From Misgurnus anguillicaudatus (taxonomy: Eukaryota > Chordata > Actinopteri > Cypriniformes > Cobitidae): a stretch of DNA of 64,000 nt. Every line of letters begins with the position of its first letter. The first letter of the stretch is position 1. Below are positions 1 through 11,810 of the stretch, piece after piece. The stretch covers positions 35,570,001 to 35,634,000 of the forward strand of contig NC_073353.2 in the NCBI RefSeq assembly GCF_027580225.2. The letters run 5' to 3'. The notes beneath the pieces were generated by a model, which saw only the letters and a list, made by a program, of their open reading frames with translations, did no database searches and had not been told where the DNA came from. The position numbers were made by a program, and so were the translations under genes.

Positions 1-490
1 GTGGTACAAAATAAAACGTAGCGCTTTTCTAAGCGGATTTAAAAGAGGAACTATATTGTATGGCGTAATAGCACTTTTGGGAGTACTTCGACTCGGCGCA
101 GTAACACCCTCCCTCTCCCATTATGAGAGGGAGAAGGGGAGCGGACTTTTCAGGCGAGTCGAAGTACTCCCAAAAGTGCTATTACGCCATAAAATATAGT
201 TCCTCTTTTAAATCCGCTTAGAAAAGCACTACGTTTTATTTTGTACCACCAAACTTGCTCGTATAACTACTCGTCTTAAATAGGAAAAACGTTGATGTGT
301 TTGGTCACTTCTAACTTTATCTCTAAATGGTACCATTGAATGAATGGGGCTAAGCTAAATGCTATCGAAGCGTTGCAGCGCGCTCCAGCGCTTACGTGCA
401 CGCACACAGATGACAGAGGGATGTATCAACAATTCTTAGTTAAGGTTATAACATATTTTAATATTGAAAATGAGTAGACTATTCCTTTAA
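1..490. mobile_element. TTAA foldback element, copy A (cut by window start)
   Basis: The right two thirds of a long hairpin-forming DNA transposon, ending in the inverted terminus ACTATTCCTTTAA with a TTAA at 487-490. Positions 1-250 form a near-perfect palindrome around a short centre near 110-135, with arms from GTGGTACAAAATAAAACG to its complement. It is nearly identical to the complete copy at 54467-55198. No coding capacity is visible. A TTAA target with this terminus fits Kolobok- or piggyBac-mobilised non-autonomous elements; the fish 'Angel' foldbacks are a possible match from memory, not checked. Confidence 0.85.
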
Positions 491-1956
491 AATCTTTGAA
501 GGTACAAAAAGAACCACCTGGTGGATAATAGGGGTATTGCGGAGCGCCAGAAATTTCGTAATTGGCAGGGAAGCGTTTTCTCTTAATTGACGAGATAACT
601 CATTAATTGCGGGGAAAGAGTTAATAAAGCCACATGCCTTCTATGTAGATATCAGAGAACAATTTACCATGTTATTTAATTTCAATGTATTTTTTTGCAC
701 CTTTAAGACCTACATGACCTGAGTGTTTATGAAAATAATTGCTAAGGGTGGGCATTTTGATGAATATGTGTATTTAAGGACAATAAAACCGCAAAAATGT
801 TCACAAGCTCAATGAGCAGCGAATGCGTGCACATAGCCCAATTGTTTGTGTTATAACTGCCTAAAATCACTTGATTTGAAACTGTGGTGCTTAAATACGT
901 GTGCACATGTTAAGTTTCTGTAACCACGCACAAAGCAATGTGACGTAGACGTGTACTCTCGTTTGATTTTGGTCGCAAAAAACACACAAAATGTGGTACT
1001 GTAACATGTTTGAAAACACAGCCAATCTACAAAATGGAAAACGAAACAGGTCATAAATCATTTAGTTTGACATGGTTGCCGTTGAACATTTAAGAAGGTT
1101 AACTTAATATGCACGTTTCACTTGTCATTTGTTGATAAAGAACAAATAAGAACGGTGAGTCCTAGAGACAGAGAGATGTTCGAGACAAGCATGAGAATGT
1201 GGCAGCATGTGTGACTAAATACGGTGAGGGAGATCAGTCGGGTGGACACGACAATTACAGACTAATTTATGATTCAGTGTCAGTGAAATTGGGTTTACTA
1301 GTTGCCATAGAGATCTATTCTAAAGAAATTCCCTGTAAAGCTATTCATCCACAATGTCAAATGTTGTCACAAAAGATTTCTACTCTGCGGTGGATGATGC
1401 ACGAATCAGAAAAGTGAAGGATCTGTGTGCGAAAACAGAGGCCTTTCTGAAAAAGCCATGTGTTTGTGTGTGGTATCAATGATATATGTGGTGGGCAACA
1501 CAGCGAGCGGCAGGTGTGACCATGATCGACTCGATCAAAATTTCACTTCTCATCAGCAGAAACAACTGCGTCTGAGCGAGACATTGCAGCTGAGGTCAGT
1601 CGTGTGACATCTCATGCACAGCATCCTAAAGCAAGAAAAACTGCAGGTCTGTTAGTATTAGTATATGAGTTTGTGCTCCAAAAATAATGACCCCATAGGT
1701 TGTTTGTGCAAGCACCTTATTATAACGTGCAGTTGTGTTTTAGGGATAAGCCCCCTCTAGTGGCCAGCAGCTTATTACGACTTACATTTCAAGGTTTTTT
1801 GCGTGACACGTCAAATTAAGACGCATTTCATTTTCATAAAAATTTATGGGAGGGGTGTGACAAGATCTCGTGCGCGAGATTACATATGTATCGCAAAATT
1901 AATGATGTCACGAGATTTCTCATGGAGGTGAAATGCTGGCAGTTTTTCAAACAAAA
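491..1956. other. Intergenic DNA with no gene recognised
   Basis: No exon-like stretch was found. Around 545-630 there is a short degenerate repeat (GGCAGGGAAGCG... and ...GGGGAAAGAGTTA) that recurs at about 62325-62400, where it is clearer. The small open frames at 1199-1417 and 1425-1607 resemble no protein I know and have no splice context. Confidence 0.6.
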
Positions 1957-2157
1957 GGCTGCATTCTTTGGAGGTCGCATTTGTAGACTGCATACTTCAT
2001 AAAGAAATAATATTGGAGAATATTAACAATTATAAAGTTTACTATTATATTTAGTTAATCATAAATTGTTGTAATATGCTTATGACTTGCAAATGCTCAG
2101 TTAACTGAAATACACTGGGCTTGATGACGTATGCAGCCTGCATATGTGACCTCCGGT
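1957..2157. repeat. Palindromic repeat, mate of 34288-34538
   Basis: Starts GGCTGCATTCTTTGG and runs through TGACGTATGCAGCCTGC to GTGACCTCCGG. The same family recurs in the opposite sense at 34288-34538, sharing the blocks AGTTAACTGA, TCATAAGCATATTACAACAA and TGACGTATGCAGCC. Each copy is itself an imperfect palindrome, as in a short non-autonomous DNA element. The superfamily is not clear. Confidence 0.6.
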
Positions 2158-3586
2158 TTAAGAAACGACTAAGGATTTCAATTCTGTCTTTTACTGTGTG
2201 TGCTTTTTTGTTTGGGTTTCCAATAATGTTCGTCTGCGACACGTTGTGTTTGTCTGTTGACCAGTGTCAGATGTGAAGCATCTCGGCAAATTAAACCCTC
2301 ACTCGGAGTTTATATGATTTTATCTCTGCATGTTCTTGCTCAAGAAAAAAAGTGGCTGTATCGTTTCTATTGTAAAGATTTGGATAAATATTAAAGATTT
2401 AAATGTTGTTTGGCTAAAAGTGGGCATCTAAAGTGAGAGTAATAGAACCAGGTCCGTTAGCGCCCCCCGCAGGCATTTGTTATAATACATAATGCAGCTA
2501 TTTATTACAAAGGCTACTTACTGTAATGTGTTTACATGTTTTGATACTTTATTTGAACCAATTATTATTGCATCATCATTATTATGTAATTTTAAAGGTT
2601 ATTGCTCACTTGGGTCTATTTTATTACCAAAAAAATTTAAATTTCTTTCAATTATCAAAATTATAGGGACAGTCCCAGATTAGTTAAAACATTTCAAAAT
2701 AATGTGATTTCAGTACCCCATTCATTTATATTATCATTGAGGATTTCTTAAAAAAAAAAAGTACAAATCTTGTCTTGTCTCGTTCTCGTGACACAATCTC
2801 ATGTCACGTCTTGTCACGTGCATGGGCGTCAGAAGCAAATGAAAAGTGGGGGGTCATTTGCTCCCATTCCCCCCGAAAATACATTTACTGCAATAGATGC
2901 ACTTTTCATGTTTCCTTTTAATTAGCCTAAAAATGTGCGTTAACTGAATAAAAGACAGTATTGCGGTGGGAATTCTGGTAATAGCCCTTTAAATATTTAG
3001 CAAATAATGAAAGATGTCATATTTAATATATTTTTCTCTGTGACATTTGTTTTCTCTACTCTGCTGACAGCAGGCTACAATGTTTATTTTTTTATTTTAA
3101 GGAAATAAAAGGTAAGAAAAAACGAATGAAGGTAAACTGATACAATTTTTGTATATTTGCTATAACAATTTTTTATTTGTTATAGAACTCCATGAACACC
3201 ATGCACACAATCAGGTTTTATTCAAAAATAAACTGGAACATCAGAAAATTACGCAATCGAACATGACAGCCAAAAGCTGACGTAATCATGCAAACGGTCA
3301 TGAGATACACAAGAGCCAATGCTATTTCCCAATCAAAGATGACGTGTACACCTTGTTGAACACCGATAGTGATCACTTTTGTGTGCTGTGTTTCATATTA
3401 CATAAATGGGTATATTATTTGCGTAAAAAAAGTTTGAATAGTGTAAAATAAATACAGTTAATCCTGGTGGTTTCCAAATACATGTTATTATTGCAAAACA
3501 AAACACAAATATATATTTTCATACAGTACCCCAAAATATTAAGTTTTACCTGCCGCCTGTAGAGGTGCTAATTTGGTAAACGAACA
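2158..3586. other. Intergenic DNA with no gene recognised
   Basis: AT-rich sequence with no convincing exon. 2765-2830 is a simple low-complexity stretch of repeated TGTC/TCACG words (CTTGTCTTGTCTCG, ACGTCTTGTCACG), probably a transposon remnant. Confidence 0.5.
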
Positions 3587-3594
3587 CTTCTGTG

Positions 3595-4022
3595 TAGGGC
3601 TGTGTTGAAAAAAATCGATTCACCAATTCTGAATCGATTTTCATATTAATTTCTAAAGATCGATCCGTAATTCAGAGGATTGATTTAATAATGAATAATC
3701 TAAACTTGCCGCATCATTAAATTCATGCATGTGCGCAAGGTGGAAGGACATTAAAACAACGAACATGGCGGTCAGTAACGTTAAGCAAGCGGTTGCTTTG
3801 AAAACTCCAGAAACGCTCAAAGCTGCGATCTGGCACCATTTTGGGTTCAGAAGCAATGCAAAGAACGAGCTTGACAAAAGCAAAGCAATTTTGCGGCATC
3901 ATCAAGACATCATATCCAAGCCAGCCACCGGATCAGATCGAATCAAATAATGATAATCGATTCAAGATCTTGAGAATCGGAATCGAATCGATTCTTGAAA
4001 TTTAAATCGAAACCCAGCCCTA
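3595..4022. mobile_element. Non-autonomous hAT element with 8-bp target duplication
   Basis: A 428-bp element with termini TAGGGCTG and CAGCCCTA. It is flanked by a perfect 8-bp duplication CTTCTGTG at 3587-3594 and 4023-4030, which identifies a hAT-type insertion. Subterminal DNA is rich in the palindromic word AATCGATT on both sides. The middle carries a decayed BED zinc-finger reading frame, so the element is probably an internal deletion derivative of an autonomous hAT transposon. Confidence 0.92.
3765..3950 (+). pseudogene. BED-type zinc-finger remnant of a hAT transposase
   Basis: The frame from ATG 3765 to TAA 3948 reads about 61 residues. It contains TLKAAIWHHFGFRSN followed by ELDKSKAILRHH. 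This matches the BED finger pattern of hAT transposases and ZBED proteins: an aromatic W..FGF block, DKSKA, then C-x2-C. Here the expected zinc cysteines are lost (LRHH in place of a CxxC-like pair). The frame stops well before any RNase-H-like catalytic domain. It is a transposase fragment, not a host gene. Confidence 0.7.
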
Positions 4023-4030
4023 CTTCTGTG

Positions 4031-5394
4031 GGTCGTATTTGGGGGAATGGACAAACGACCAAAATGCTTGTATAGGTCGAACAGGTTGAATTATATCATT
4101 CTGACATACAATCTTAATATTTTTGCAGTATATTGGACAGTATGCTATTTTTTCTATATGCAGATTTGGATGAACAACTACTATGCTTTTGCCAACATTT
4201 GCCATTCATGACAGAGGACACAGCACGCAATGCTGTATCCCACAATGCAACAGGGTTAAAAGACTCAAAGTATTCATGAATCATACAAACTAAATAGACT
4301 TGGTGAGGCATGGTGCCTGCAATCTTGTTTTGTTTACAATCAGCTGCAACTGAAACTGACTGTAGCATTAGTTTAGTAGTAAACAACCATTCAAACAGGC
4401 TGGGTAATGAAATCATACCGTAAACATATTAATAACTATAATTGCTTACGTTTCTCTACAAGACACAGAAGGCCTGTTTTTGCGTGTGATGCATTACGAC
4501 TGTGATTTCTCTGACAATAATTCACACTTGAAATGTGGAAAGAAGAGAGGGTGTCTAGGATTTGCAGACCATTAGCAGGAAATTTGATTTGCTCGTGGCA
4601 GTTCAACCAGACTTGTGAGAACATGTTTCTTGTTACCATGGAGAAGAAGATGAACAGACACTCGAAATACTCTGTGAAAATCCCATGAAAATCCTTTCAA
4701 GGCTCGAAAAGACGCAATGGATTTTATGTAATAGAGCGAACAACAGTGGATTGCTCTGGTTAGGGGGTAAAAGCGTTTAAGTGAGTAATTATGAAGTGCC
4801 CGTGTGGAGTGAAGCAACAGAAGATCCCCTCATTCGTCTCGACCTACTCTAGCTCTATAACTATTAAAAGCAACAGGAAAACGCTTTTCCGAATTTGTAT
4901 GACATTCCAACTTGAATTTTAAAAACTGAGTCACCATTCGCTTTCAGTGTATGAAAAAATTGTGACAAGATCTGCTGACTCTGTAGCCGTCTAAAAATGG
5001 GCTAAAAATGCACCAGCACCTCACTTACTAATGTCTTCTATTTTTCTATCTTTATCTTCTCTGTTATAAAAAAACAACTAATCCCTGGCTATGTATACTG
5101 TGTTAGACTTGATAAGACTAGTTCTAGTGCACTTATGTATTGCTCTTCTTGTGTTGCTTTAATTGCTTCTACATTTGTAAGTCGCTTTGGACTTGTATAT
5201 TGTGTCATGTGGACTTTTATAACTCAAACTGCGACTCATTTCGAAGGTTTCGTCCACCTGAGGTCGAATTTATGGGTCATTGTGTTTTCATTTAAAAGAG
5301 CTATTACTATACGATTCATGATTTTACATTTCCTTTGGTGTGTAAGTGTATGTTAGTAGTACATGTTAAAGAACACTTAATTCATTGCTAAAAA
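4031..5394. other. Intergenic DNA with no gene recognised
   Basis: No exon could be supported; the open frame at 4114-4416 (minus) has no recognisable motif. 5170-5195 carries TGTAAGTCGCTTTGGA, the tail word shared by SINE-like repeats elsewhere in the window, so a small retroposon remnant is likely there. Confidence 0.5.
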
Positions 5395-7772
5395 AAACTT
5401 TATTTTGTGTATTTGGTATAATACAATGTGTTTGCGTGGTTTATGGTTTAAAAAACACATTATTTTCTACACACCGTACATTTTTGTAGCTCCAGATTTC
5501 ACTCTCTTCAGCTCTGTGTCCCTGATTGGCCAGCTAATCTGTATGTTGTGATTGGCCTGAATACCTCTGACATCAGCCGGAAACGTGACGCTCCTTACCA
5601 TGTTTGCAAGATTCGGTCACAATGCAATGCTGACAGGAGTTAACTTACAGGCTGTTAGTCTGAAGCGAGAGGAATCATGATAATGTCGGTCTTGTCTACA
5701 TCACCAATCCCAGGAAGTAAACTGTTGCCTACAATCCGTGTGTTTATTGTAGTCGAAGAACAGAGATTTACGTAGGAGGCGATAACTCGCATCATTGTTT
5801 ACTTTGGGCTTTGTACCTTTTGCATATCGTTAACATGTACTAATACACACTTACACACCAAAGGAAAACAAATCAGACAATAGGTGCAAAGTTACAAATC
5901 CCAAAGTGTACGATCCCGCGAGTTATCATCTCCAAATGAAATCTTTTTTCTTGGACAACAGTGAACGCAAGGATTGTAGGCAACAGTTTACTTCCGCAGC
6001 CTGTTGACATGGACGCGATGAACATGTAAGTACTGTAAGGAACTGTAATGCTACGTACACACCAAACGCGTAGCATCGCCTTGCTCGCTCTAGAGCAGGG
6101 GTTCCCAAACTTTTTTTCCTGCGCACCCCCTTCTATGCCCCAACCGGGTTGGCGCACCCCCAATCCACACTTTAAAAAAAAAGCTAAAAAGATTTTTTTT
6201 TAAAGACTCATGTTTAATCTTGCGCAAATAACCAGGGGCCGGTTGCAACTACGTCTGACATTGTGAAAAATATTTACGTGTGTTGCACCATCTGAAACGG
6301 TTGACCAGACGCAGCTATGCTCAGCGTAGATGCGCGCCCCCGTGTATGCGTTTAACCACTGTGATATTTAGATGCCATTCGAGTTTCCTATGGTAAAAAT
6401 GTACACTTACTGCCATCAGCTAATAGAAGATATATGAGAGTTTCCTCATGTTTAGCAGTGCGCTCTCCTTCTAGATGCGTGCGTAACGTGCAGACCCATC
6501 ATTCACGAAAGCCTTTACTGTTCGCACAAAAGGTGTATAATAGTTTGCAGATTCATTATAACAGCTCAAGTTTAAAACAAAATTAAATGAAAGCTTTTAA
6601 TAAGTTCTCTACAGTGTCTTTGTAAGTATTTATGTATTTTATTATATAATTCATTGGCGGTCTCTTTACCATGCATGAAAACACATTGCTCGCGTATCCT
6701 GTGCATTAGACGTGCCCATGTCTCATCACATTTCATTATTTCTATTTTTGCAATAAAAACGTCTTTATCATAAGACGTCCCACACTTGACAGTTTCCCTG
6801 ATTTCAGCCAGTTAAGCATATTTATAATATATATGGAATGAATGAAACGAGTTGGCACGCATATGGTGGCTGCAGTGCATAACAGAAGAGCAGTGCGTAG
6901 AAAAAGACAGCAGTTGTCTTCTACGTTTTTATCAAAAACTAATTTATAATTTAAAATAAAAGCTAATTTTATATTAGCTTTTAAAAACTAATAAAAACTA
7001 ATTTTATTTAAAATAAAAGCGATTACAAAGGAAATGTTTACTGTTCATTTTTTATTTTTTTATTGTATGGAAAATCCCATTTAAAGAAACAGACCGCCAT
7101 TACATTTTTCCTCTCGCGCACCCCCTGGTGGCAGATCGCGTACCCCTGGGGGTGCGCGCACCACACTTTGGGAATCCCTGCTCTAGATAACTCACGGGAT
7201 TTAACTTCGGGTCAAGCGAAATTGCGTGAAGGCGCGTTTGAGGCAAATAGCACGTGTTTTCACAGCAATCGTGCCGCCCAATTCGTGTCATTCGCATCGC
7301 CCCGTGCGAGGATGCGTCTGATCGCGTCTTTGCATTAACTTTGAATGTAATCTACTCACGCAAATTGTTGAACTCGCATTTGTGTGTATGCCCCATAAGT
7401 AGCCTATGTTTTCATATTTCAAGAATTTACTACTGACTATTCAAACCATGATTTAAATGCAAGTTTTGTGCAGTGTAGAGTTAGCGCTTGTTGTTTGTCG
7501 TTTCGACTATCACAAATGCAGACATGGTTTAATGTATGTTACATGCAACAAATCAATTATAACCTAACTACTGGTTGTATTTGCTAGCTGCAGACTCGTA
7601 TTGATAAGGTAGTAAAGACGATATTAACTCAGTATTGCATTGGGAGCTTCTATGCCCAGAGAGGCAGGGCATAGAAGAGCAGCAATAATGTACGGTATGT
7701 GGGAAATAATGTGTTTTTTGAACCATAAACCACGCAAACACATTGTATTAAACAAAATACACTAAATAACAT
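5395..7772. mobile_element. DNA element with about 85-bp terminal inverted repeats, interrupted
   Basis: About 85 bp at 5395-5481 (containing AATACAATGTGTTTGCGTGG and ACACATTATTTTC) recur inverted at 7686-7772 (ending with CCACGCAAACACATTGTATT). This defines one long-TIR element. Its interior holds GC-richer words such as CCAAACGCGTAGCATCGCC and is split by the hAT insertion at 6096-7180. Removing that insertion leaves roughly 1.3 kb. The superfamily was not determined. Confidence 0.75.
6096..7180. mobile_element. hAT element nested in 5395-7772
   Basis: Termini CAGGGGTTCCCAAACTTT and AAGTGTGG-type complement (ACTTTGGGAATCCCTG) with subterminal GCGCACCCCC. It is flanked by CTCTAGAG (6088-6095) and CTCTAGAT (7181-7188), an 8-bp duplication matching at 7 of 8 positions. 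About 1.08 kb with no transposase frame recognised. It inserted into the older long-TIR element. Confidence 0.88.
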
Positions 7773-8205
7773 TCTATTTAGCAACGTAATAGACTGTTTT
7801 ACAGCGCACGTGATCAAATAGCCTGTGGACGCATTTTGGCAACAGAAGTGGTGTTGTTCCCCAGTGGTTCTAACGTTTAAGCAACTCAGAAAGTTTACTA
7901 AAACGGTTTCCCAGCATCAAAATGTCTGGTTGTTGCGTTTGGTTGCACTAATATACATATATATGTATCTGGCCACTTTATATTTGGCCATCTGCTAACA
8001 TCTATCCACTCCACTATAGTTAACTTTTTAAAATAACTTTCTCTGTCTGTGTTGCTTCACTGCTAATAGGGGTTATTCGATCTATGTCATCAATGTTCGC
8101 GGCGGCCATATTGTTGACATAAAACTGTCAGTCTGTCAATTGACAAGCGAGGCAGCGTGGGTATTATGCATGGTATTATCGGTGTAATTTTTTTAAAACC
8201 GCGCG

Positions 8206-8371
8206 ATGGTGTGTGGTGTAATACACGGCTGTTCTAACAACAGCAAAAAGAACCCCGGAATTAGTTTTTATGCGATACTGACTGTCAGAAAACATGAAAG
8301 GAAGGAGACAGAGGAGTTGAACCAGCGAAGGAGAGACTCCCAACAACAAAGTCCCCATCATTTTACCCCAG
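8206..8371 (+). pseudogene. THAP zinc-finger N-terminal exon remnant
   Basis: ATG at 8206 opens MVCGVIHGCSNNSKKN, then ISFYAILTVRKHE and EELNQRRRDS. This is the typical beginning of a fish THAP domain: Cys pair, SNN-KK, then ISFY and a basic helix. A GT (CCCCAGGTAACATT) after codon 55 looks like a splice donor, so the segment looks like a first exon. No second half with the W, P and C-x2-H zinc ligands is visible before the inverted terminus. Likely a dead transposase fragment; a domesticated gene is possible but unsupported. Confidence 0.55.
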
Positions 8372-8565
8372 GTAACATTAGGGATATATGCCTCACAGCC
8401 AAGTCTGTCCCCATAATTTGATCACATATGGTTAGCTGTAAGCAGTGGCTGAAACGGCTCTTTCAAATAAGCTGCCATAAATTGAGACAGTTATTAAATT
8501 AGTATTAATAACTATATGAACATAATAATAGGTCTGGCATTGATACTAGGTAGGGAAAGGGAATT

Positions 8566-9081
8566 AAGGGCCGTTCACATAGTTTTGAAAATCGTTTTAT
8601 ATTAAACAGAATAGCGGAGCTCATACCAAAACTATAACGATACAGATACAATGAACGACATCATTGGGATCACTTTCTGAGCGATTTTTCCCAGCTGATG
8701 AAGGATAAACCATTGATAGCATTAAAATGTATTTGAACTTCAAGTGCACGGTCACTTAAAGTGAAGCTCATTACTGAGGTCTATAACATTAGATTACCTC
8801 CAGTTGCTGTGAAAATTGACTACGTAATGCTTTTTAATCTATTACATTAACTAACTGTTATGCCAAAAGGTAAGAGATTACACAAACTATTAGATTCACT
8901 GTTTAGAGTTACGCGAAACGCAGCGTGTTGAGGACATCTGCAAAAGTTTTTATTACAAGCAATATTAAAGGCAAGTGATTTGCGCGAGTGCCGTGAGCAA
9001 ATTAGCATAAACGTATTGTTTGGTGATGTGGACGATGATATAGTTATCGTTATAGTTATCGTTATAATGTGAACCGCCCTT
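8566..9081. mobile_element. Palindromic MITE nested in the THAP element
   Basis: Termini AAGGGCCGTTCACATAGTTT and ATAATGTGAACCGCCCTT are inverted copies, with the direct words ATAGTTATCGTT repeated near the right end. About 516 bp, non-coding. Its position splits the element at 8065-9367, so it is the later arrival. Confidence 0.7.
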
Positions 9082-9453
9082 CAGTGCTTGTATGATGAAT
9101 GCGGATACTGTATGAACGATATAGTTATAAATATCCGGATAAGTTAAGGCTGGCAATAAAGACGGATCTTTACTTAAGGCTATTGGGTCTATTTGATATG
9201 GTTCCACAATAATCAAGCTCATCTTCTCTTAATACAGACGAGATTAAGCCATTAGGCTACTGCTCCCCTCGACTTAAATCTACGTGCGGCTAGGGGCAGG
9301 ACAGATGTCATGTCAACAAGATGGCCGCGGTTAGCGACTTCCGGTGTTTGCGAATAAGCCCTATTCTTGACATACTTCCATTGCCAAAATGCGCGTGCAC
9401 ACGCTGCCACGTCATCATTGTCTACAAACAGTAAAAGGGTCTATAGGGGCTCT

Positions 9454-10034
9454 TTAAAGGGATAGTTCGGCCAAAAATGAAAATTACCCCATAATGTACT
9501 CACCCTGAAGACACCTTGCATCCATTCTTCGCAAGAATTATCCATAGGGCTCTGGGGAATAAAATAAAGGCCTTTTAAGGGTAATCGATCCAATTTTGTA
9601 AGAAAAATATATATATTTAAAACTTTACAAACGAAAATAACTATCTTCCAATAACGCCGCCATCTTAGACTCCTCCGCATTCAAGAGAGAGTATCAGCGT
9701 ACGCACCTTTTATACGCGGAGGCACAGAGCAGAGAGCAAAAAAATGCTCTGTATTCATTATTCGTCATTTCTGTTTGTAAAGTTTCACATATGAATATTT
9801 CTCTTACAAAATTGCATCGATTACACTTAAAAGGCCTTGTATTTATCCCCCGGAGCAGCGTGGATTGATTTTGCGAACAATGGATGCACATTCTTTGGAC
9901 TTGAATATTCATTACTCATTTATTATAGAAGAGCTAGGACATTTTCAAAAATATCTGGATATGTGTTTGTATGCAAAACCATGGACATGTAACTCGGGTG
10001 GCTTTTTTCATTTTTGTCCGAACTATCCCTTTAA
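9454..10034. mobile_element. TTAA element, 581 bp
   Basis: Begins TTAAAGGGATAGTTCGG and ends CCGAACTATCCCTTTAA, with the TTAA shared as target duplication at both edges. It is one of many TTAA-flanked short elements in the window, with AAGGGATAGTTC termini typical of the most abundant cyprinid repeats. Confidence 0.88.
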
Positions 10035-11457
10035 ACAACAGTGATATCTGGCAACCAAGCTGTCGAAAAACACTATTGGGTAAATTGGCAGTGGGCAGGA
10101 TCACACAGACCAAAACAAAAACAGACATTACAATTTCAAAAAGAGAATAACTGATAACAGATATGTGAACATAGCATGTTTCCTAAATATCTACAAATAA
10201 TAGTATTTTTTTTTTTAATTTAGTACATACAGCTTCTTTAATAGAATATCCTAAAAAAAGCTAAAAATTTGTTTTCATTTATACAGTATGAACAACATTG
10301 AGCTAAACATAAAAAAAGTTCTGTAATGATTAAACCTGACTGCAAAGATTACAGTTTTGCTACCTTTGTAAACAACATAAAGGTTAAAATGTAGGAAGAC
10401 ATATGGGTTTGAATAAAACATGAAGAATGAGAAAAATTATGACAGAATTTTCATTTAATGCAAACTTTACCGTTAGAGTTTCTGTGTGAAAATGTAAAAG
10501 GTTCAATCTCAAAAGTGCTGTGAAAAGGCAACTGACTGATCTGAAGGGTTACTTATAACTCTATATGGAAAGATGGTCCTAAAAAGGATTTCCAATATAA
10601 CAAAGCAACAAACACCTTTTTTCAGATTTACTCCTTTCAGTGCCTCCAAATCCTCTTTGAGAGAGAACATTCGAAACATTCAGAAATGATGGACTGTGAA
10701 AAACTCACAAATGTCCATGCACTTTTTCATTACAAGTCACTCATCAATTGGACCCCAAGCTCATTTCCTGCGGTCCTGCCGCCTGGTCTGGGTGATTGTA
10801 GTCTCTCTGCTACAGACAGACAGTTACGCTACAGTGAATTTGATGGAAAGTTCATGCCTGTTACTCACGCTGTGAGTGCGTTCAATAAAGATGCCACCAG
10901 AAAAATTTTCTCCATTTACTTAAGGTGAAGATAAATTATAAAAACAATGAGCAATATCGTTTTTTTAGTATTTATTTATCTTAGGAAAATTTATATTTAT
11001 AAATTGGTTCACAAGGTGCGTTTCCATTACCCTTGAAAATTGCGCAAACTGACTTTGCGAATTGAAAATGAAGCCAATGGAAACACCTCAATATCGCAAA
11101 GATCCCCGTATATCGCAAAAAGTGTTTACGCTCGCATGAGGTGGTTTTTCAGGCAATTGTATTTCGCAAAACTTCGCATTTTCAGGTCACCCGATATAAG
11201 TAAGTCACATAATCATTATTTGAAGATGTATGTATAGAACATATTGCGTGCCTTTCTATAAATAGTTTTTTGTGCCTGTGCCACAACTTTCTTTTTCATG
11301 TCATTTTATGTATTGTTTTCTCATTTTTTTTCTAATATAGAAAAACTATTTATAGAAATTCGTTCTGAGTGACCCGAAAAGACATTCGTGCTCAAGGCAC
11401 GAAAAAAGCTGAATTTTGTGCCATGGACACAAATAAATAAATCACATTATTTGTGAC
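10035..11457. other. Intergenic DNA, mostly without recognised features
   Basis: 10035-10950 shows no exon; the open frame at 10686-10928 (plus) matches no family I recognise. 10960-11210 contains GGTGCGTTTCCATTACCC and repeated CGCAAA words, suggesting a degenerate transposon. 11255-11390 contains an inverted pair (TTTCTATAAATAGTTTTT and AAAAACTATTTATAGAAA). Confidence 0.45.
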
Positions 11458-11465
11458 TTTAACAC

Positions 11466-11789
11466 TACTAGGGCTGGGTATTGGCAAGGGCCTCCCGATA
11501 CGATATGTATCACGATACATGGGTCATGATACAATGTATCACGATACAATACAATACGTTGCATGTTGCGATATCAAAAATGTAAAAAGAAAATAGGGCT
11601 CCCTCTAACTTCTGAGACATTGGCCGAATGGCCGTATATGGCAGACAACTGGACAGTGACAACTACAGCAGCGGTGGAGGAGGTCGTTTGAGGCACACAG
11701 AGGGATTTGATGTTTTGTAAAATACTGATAGTAGAGATCGAAATATCGATCACGATAATTAGCTGTATCGATATTTTTGCACAGCCCTA
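11466..11789. mobile_element. Short hAT element, 324 bp
   Basis: Left end TACTAGGGCTGGGTATTGG, right end TTTTGCACAGCCCTA, flanked by TTTAACAC at 11458-11465 and 11790-11797 (perfect 8 bp). The interior is rich in GATACGATA/TATCGATA palindromic words. Non-coding. The left end has three extra bases (TAC) beyond the TAGGGCTG terminus. Confidence 0.85.
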
Positions 11790-11810
11790 TTTAACACGAC
11801 CTGCCATGAG

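Larger units (their letters stand above)
8065..9367. mobile_element. Element with inverted ends carrying a THAP exon remnant
   Basis: About 60 bp at the left (AATAGGGGTTATTCG ... GCGGCCATATTGTTGACAT) recur inverted at the right (ATGTCAACAAGATGGCCGCGG ... CGAATAAGCCCTATT, each written in part). The interior carries the start of a THAP-domain frame (8206 onward) and the nested element at 8566-9081. Flanking target duplication was not clear. THAP domains occur in P-element and Kolobok transposases, so this may be a deletion derivative of such a transposon. Confidence 0.6.
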
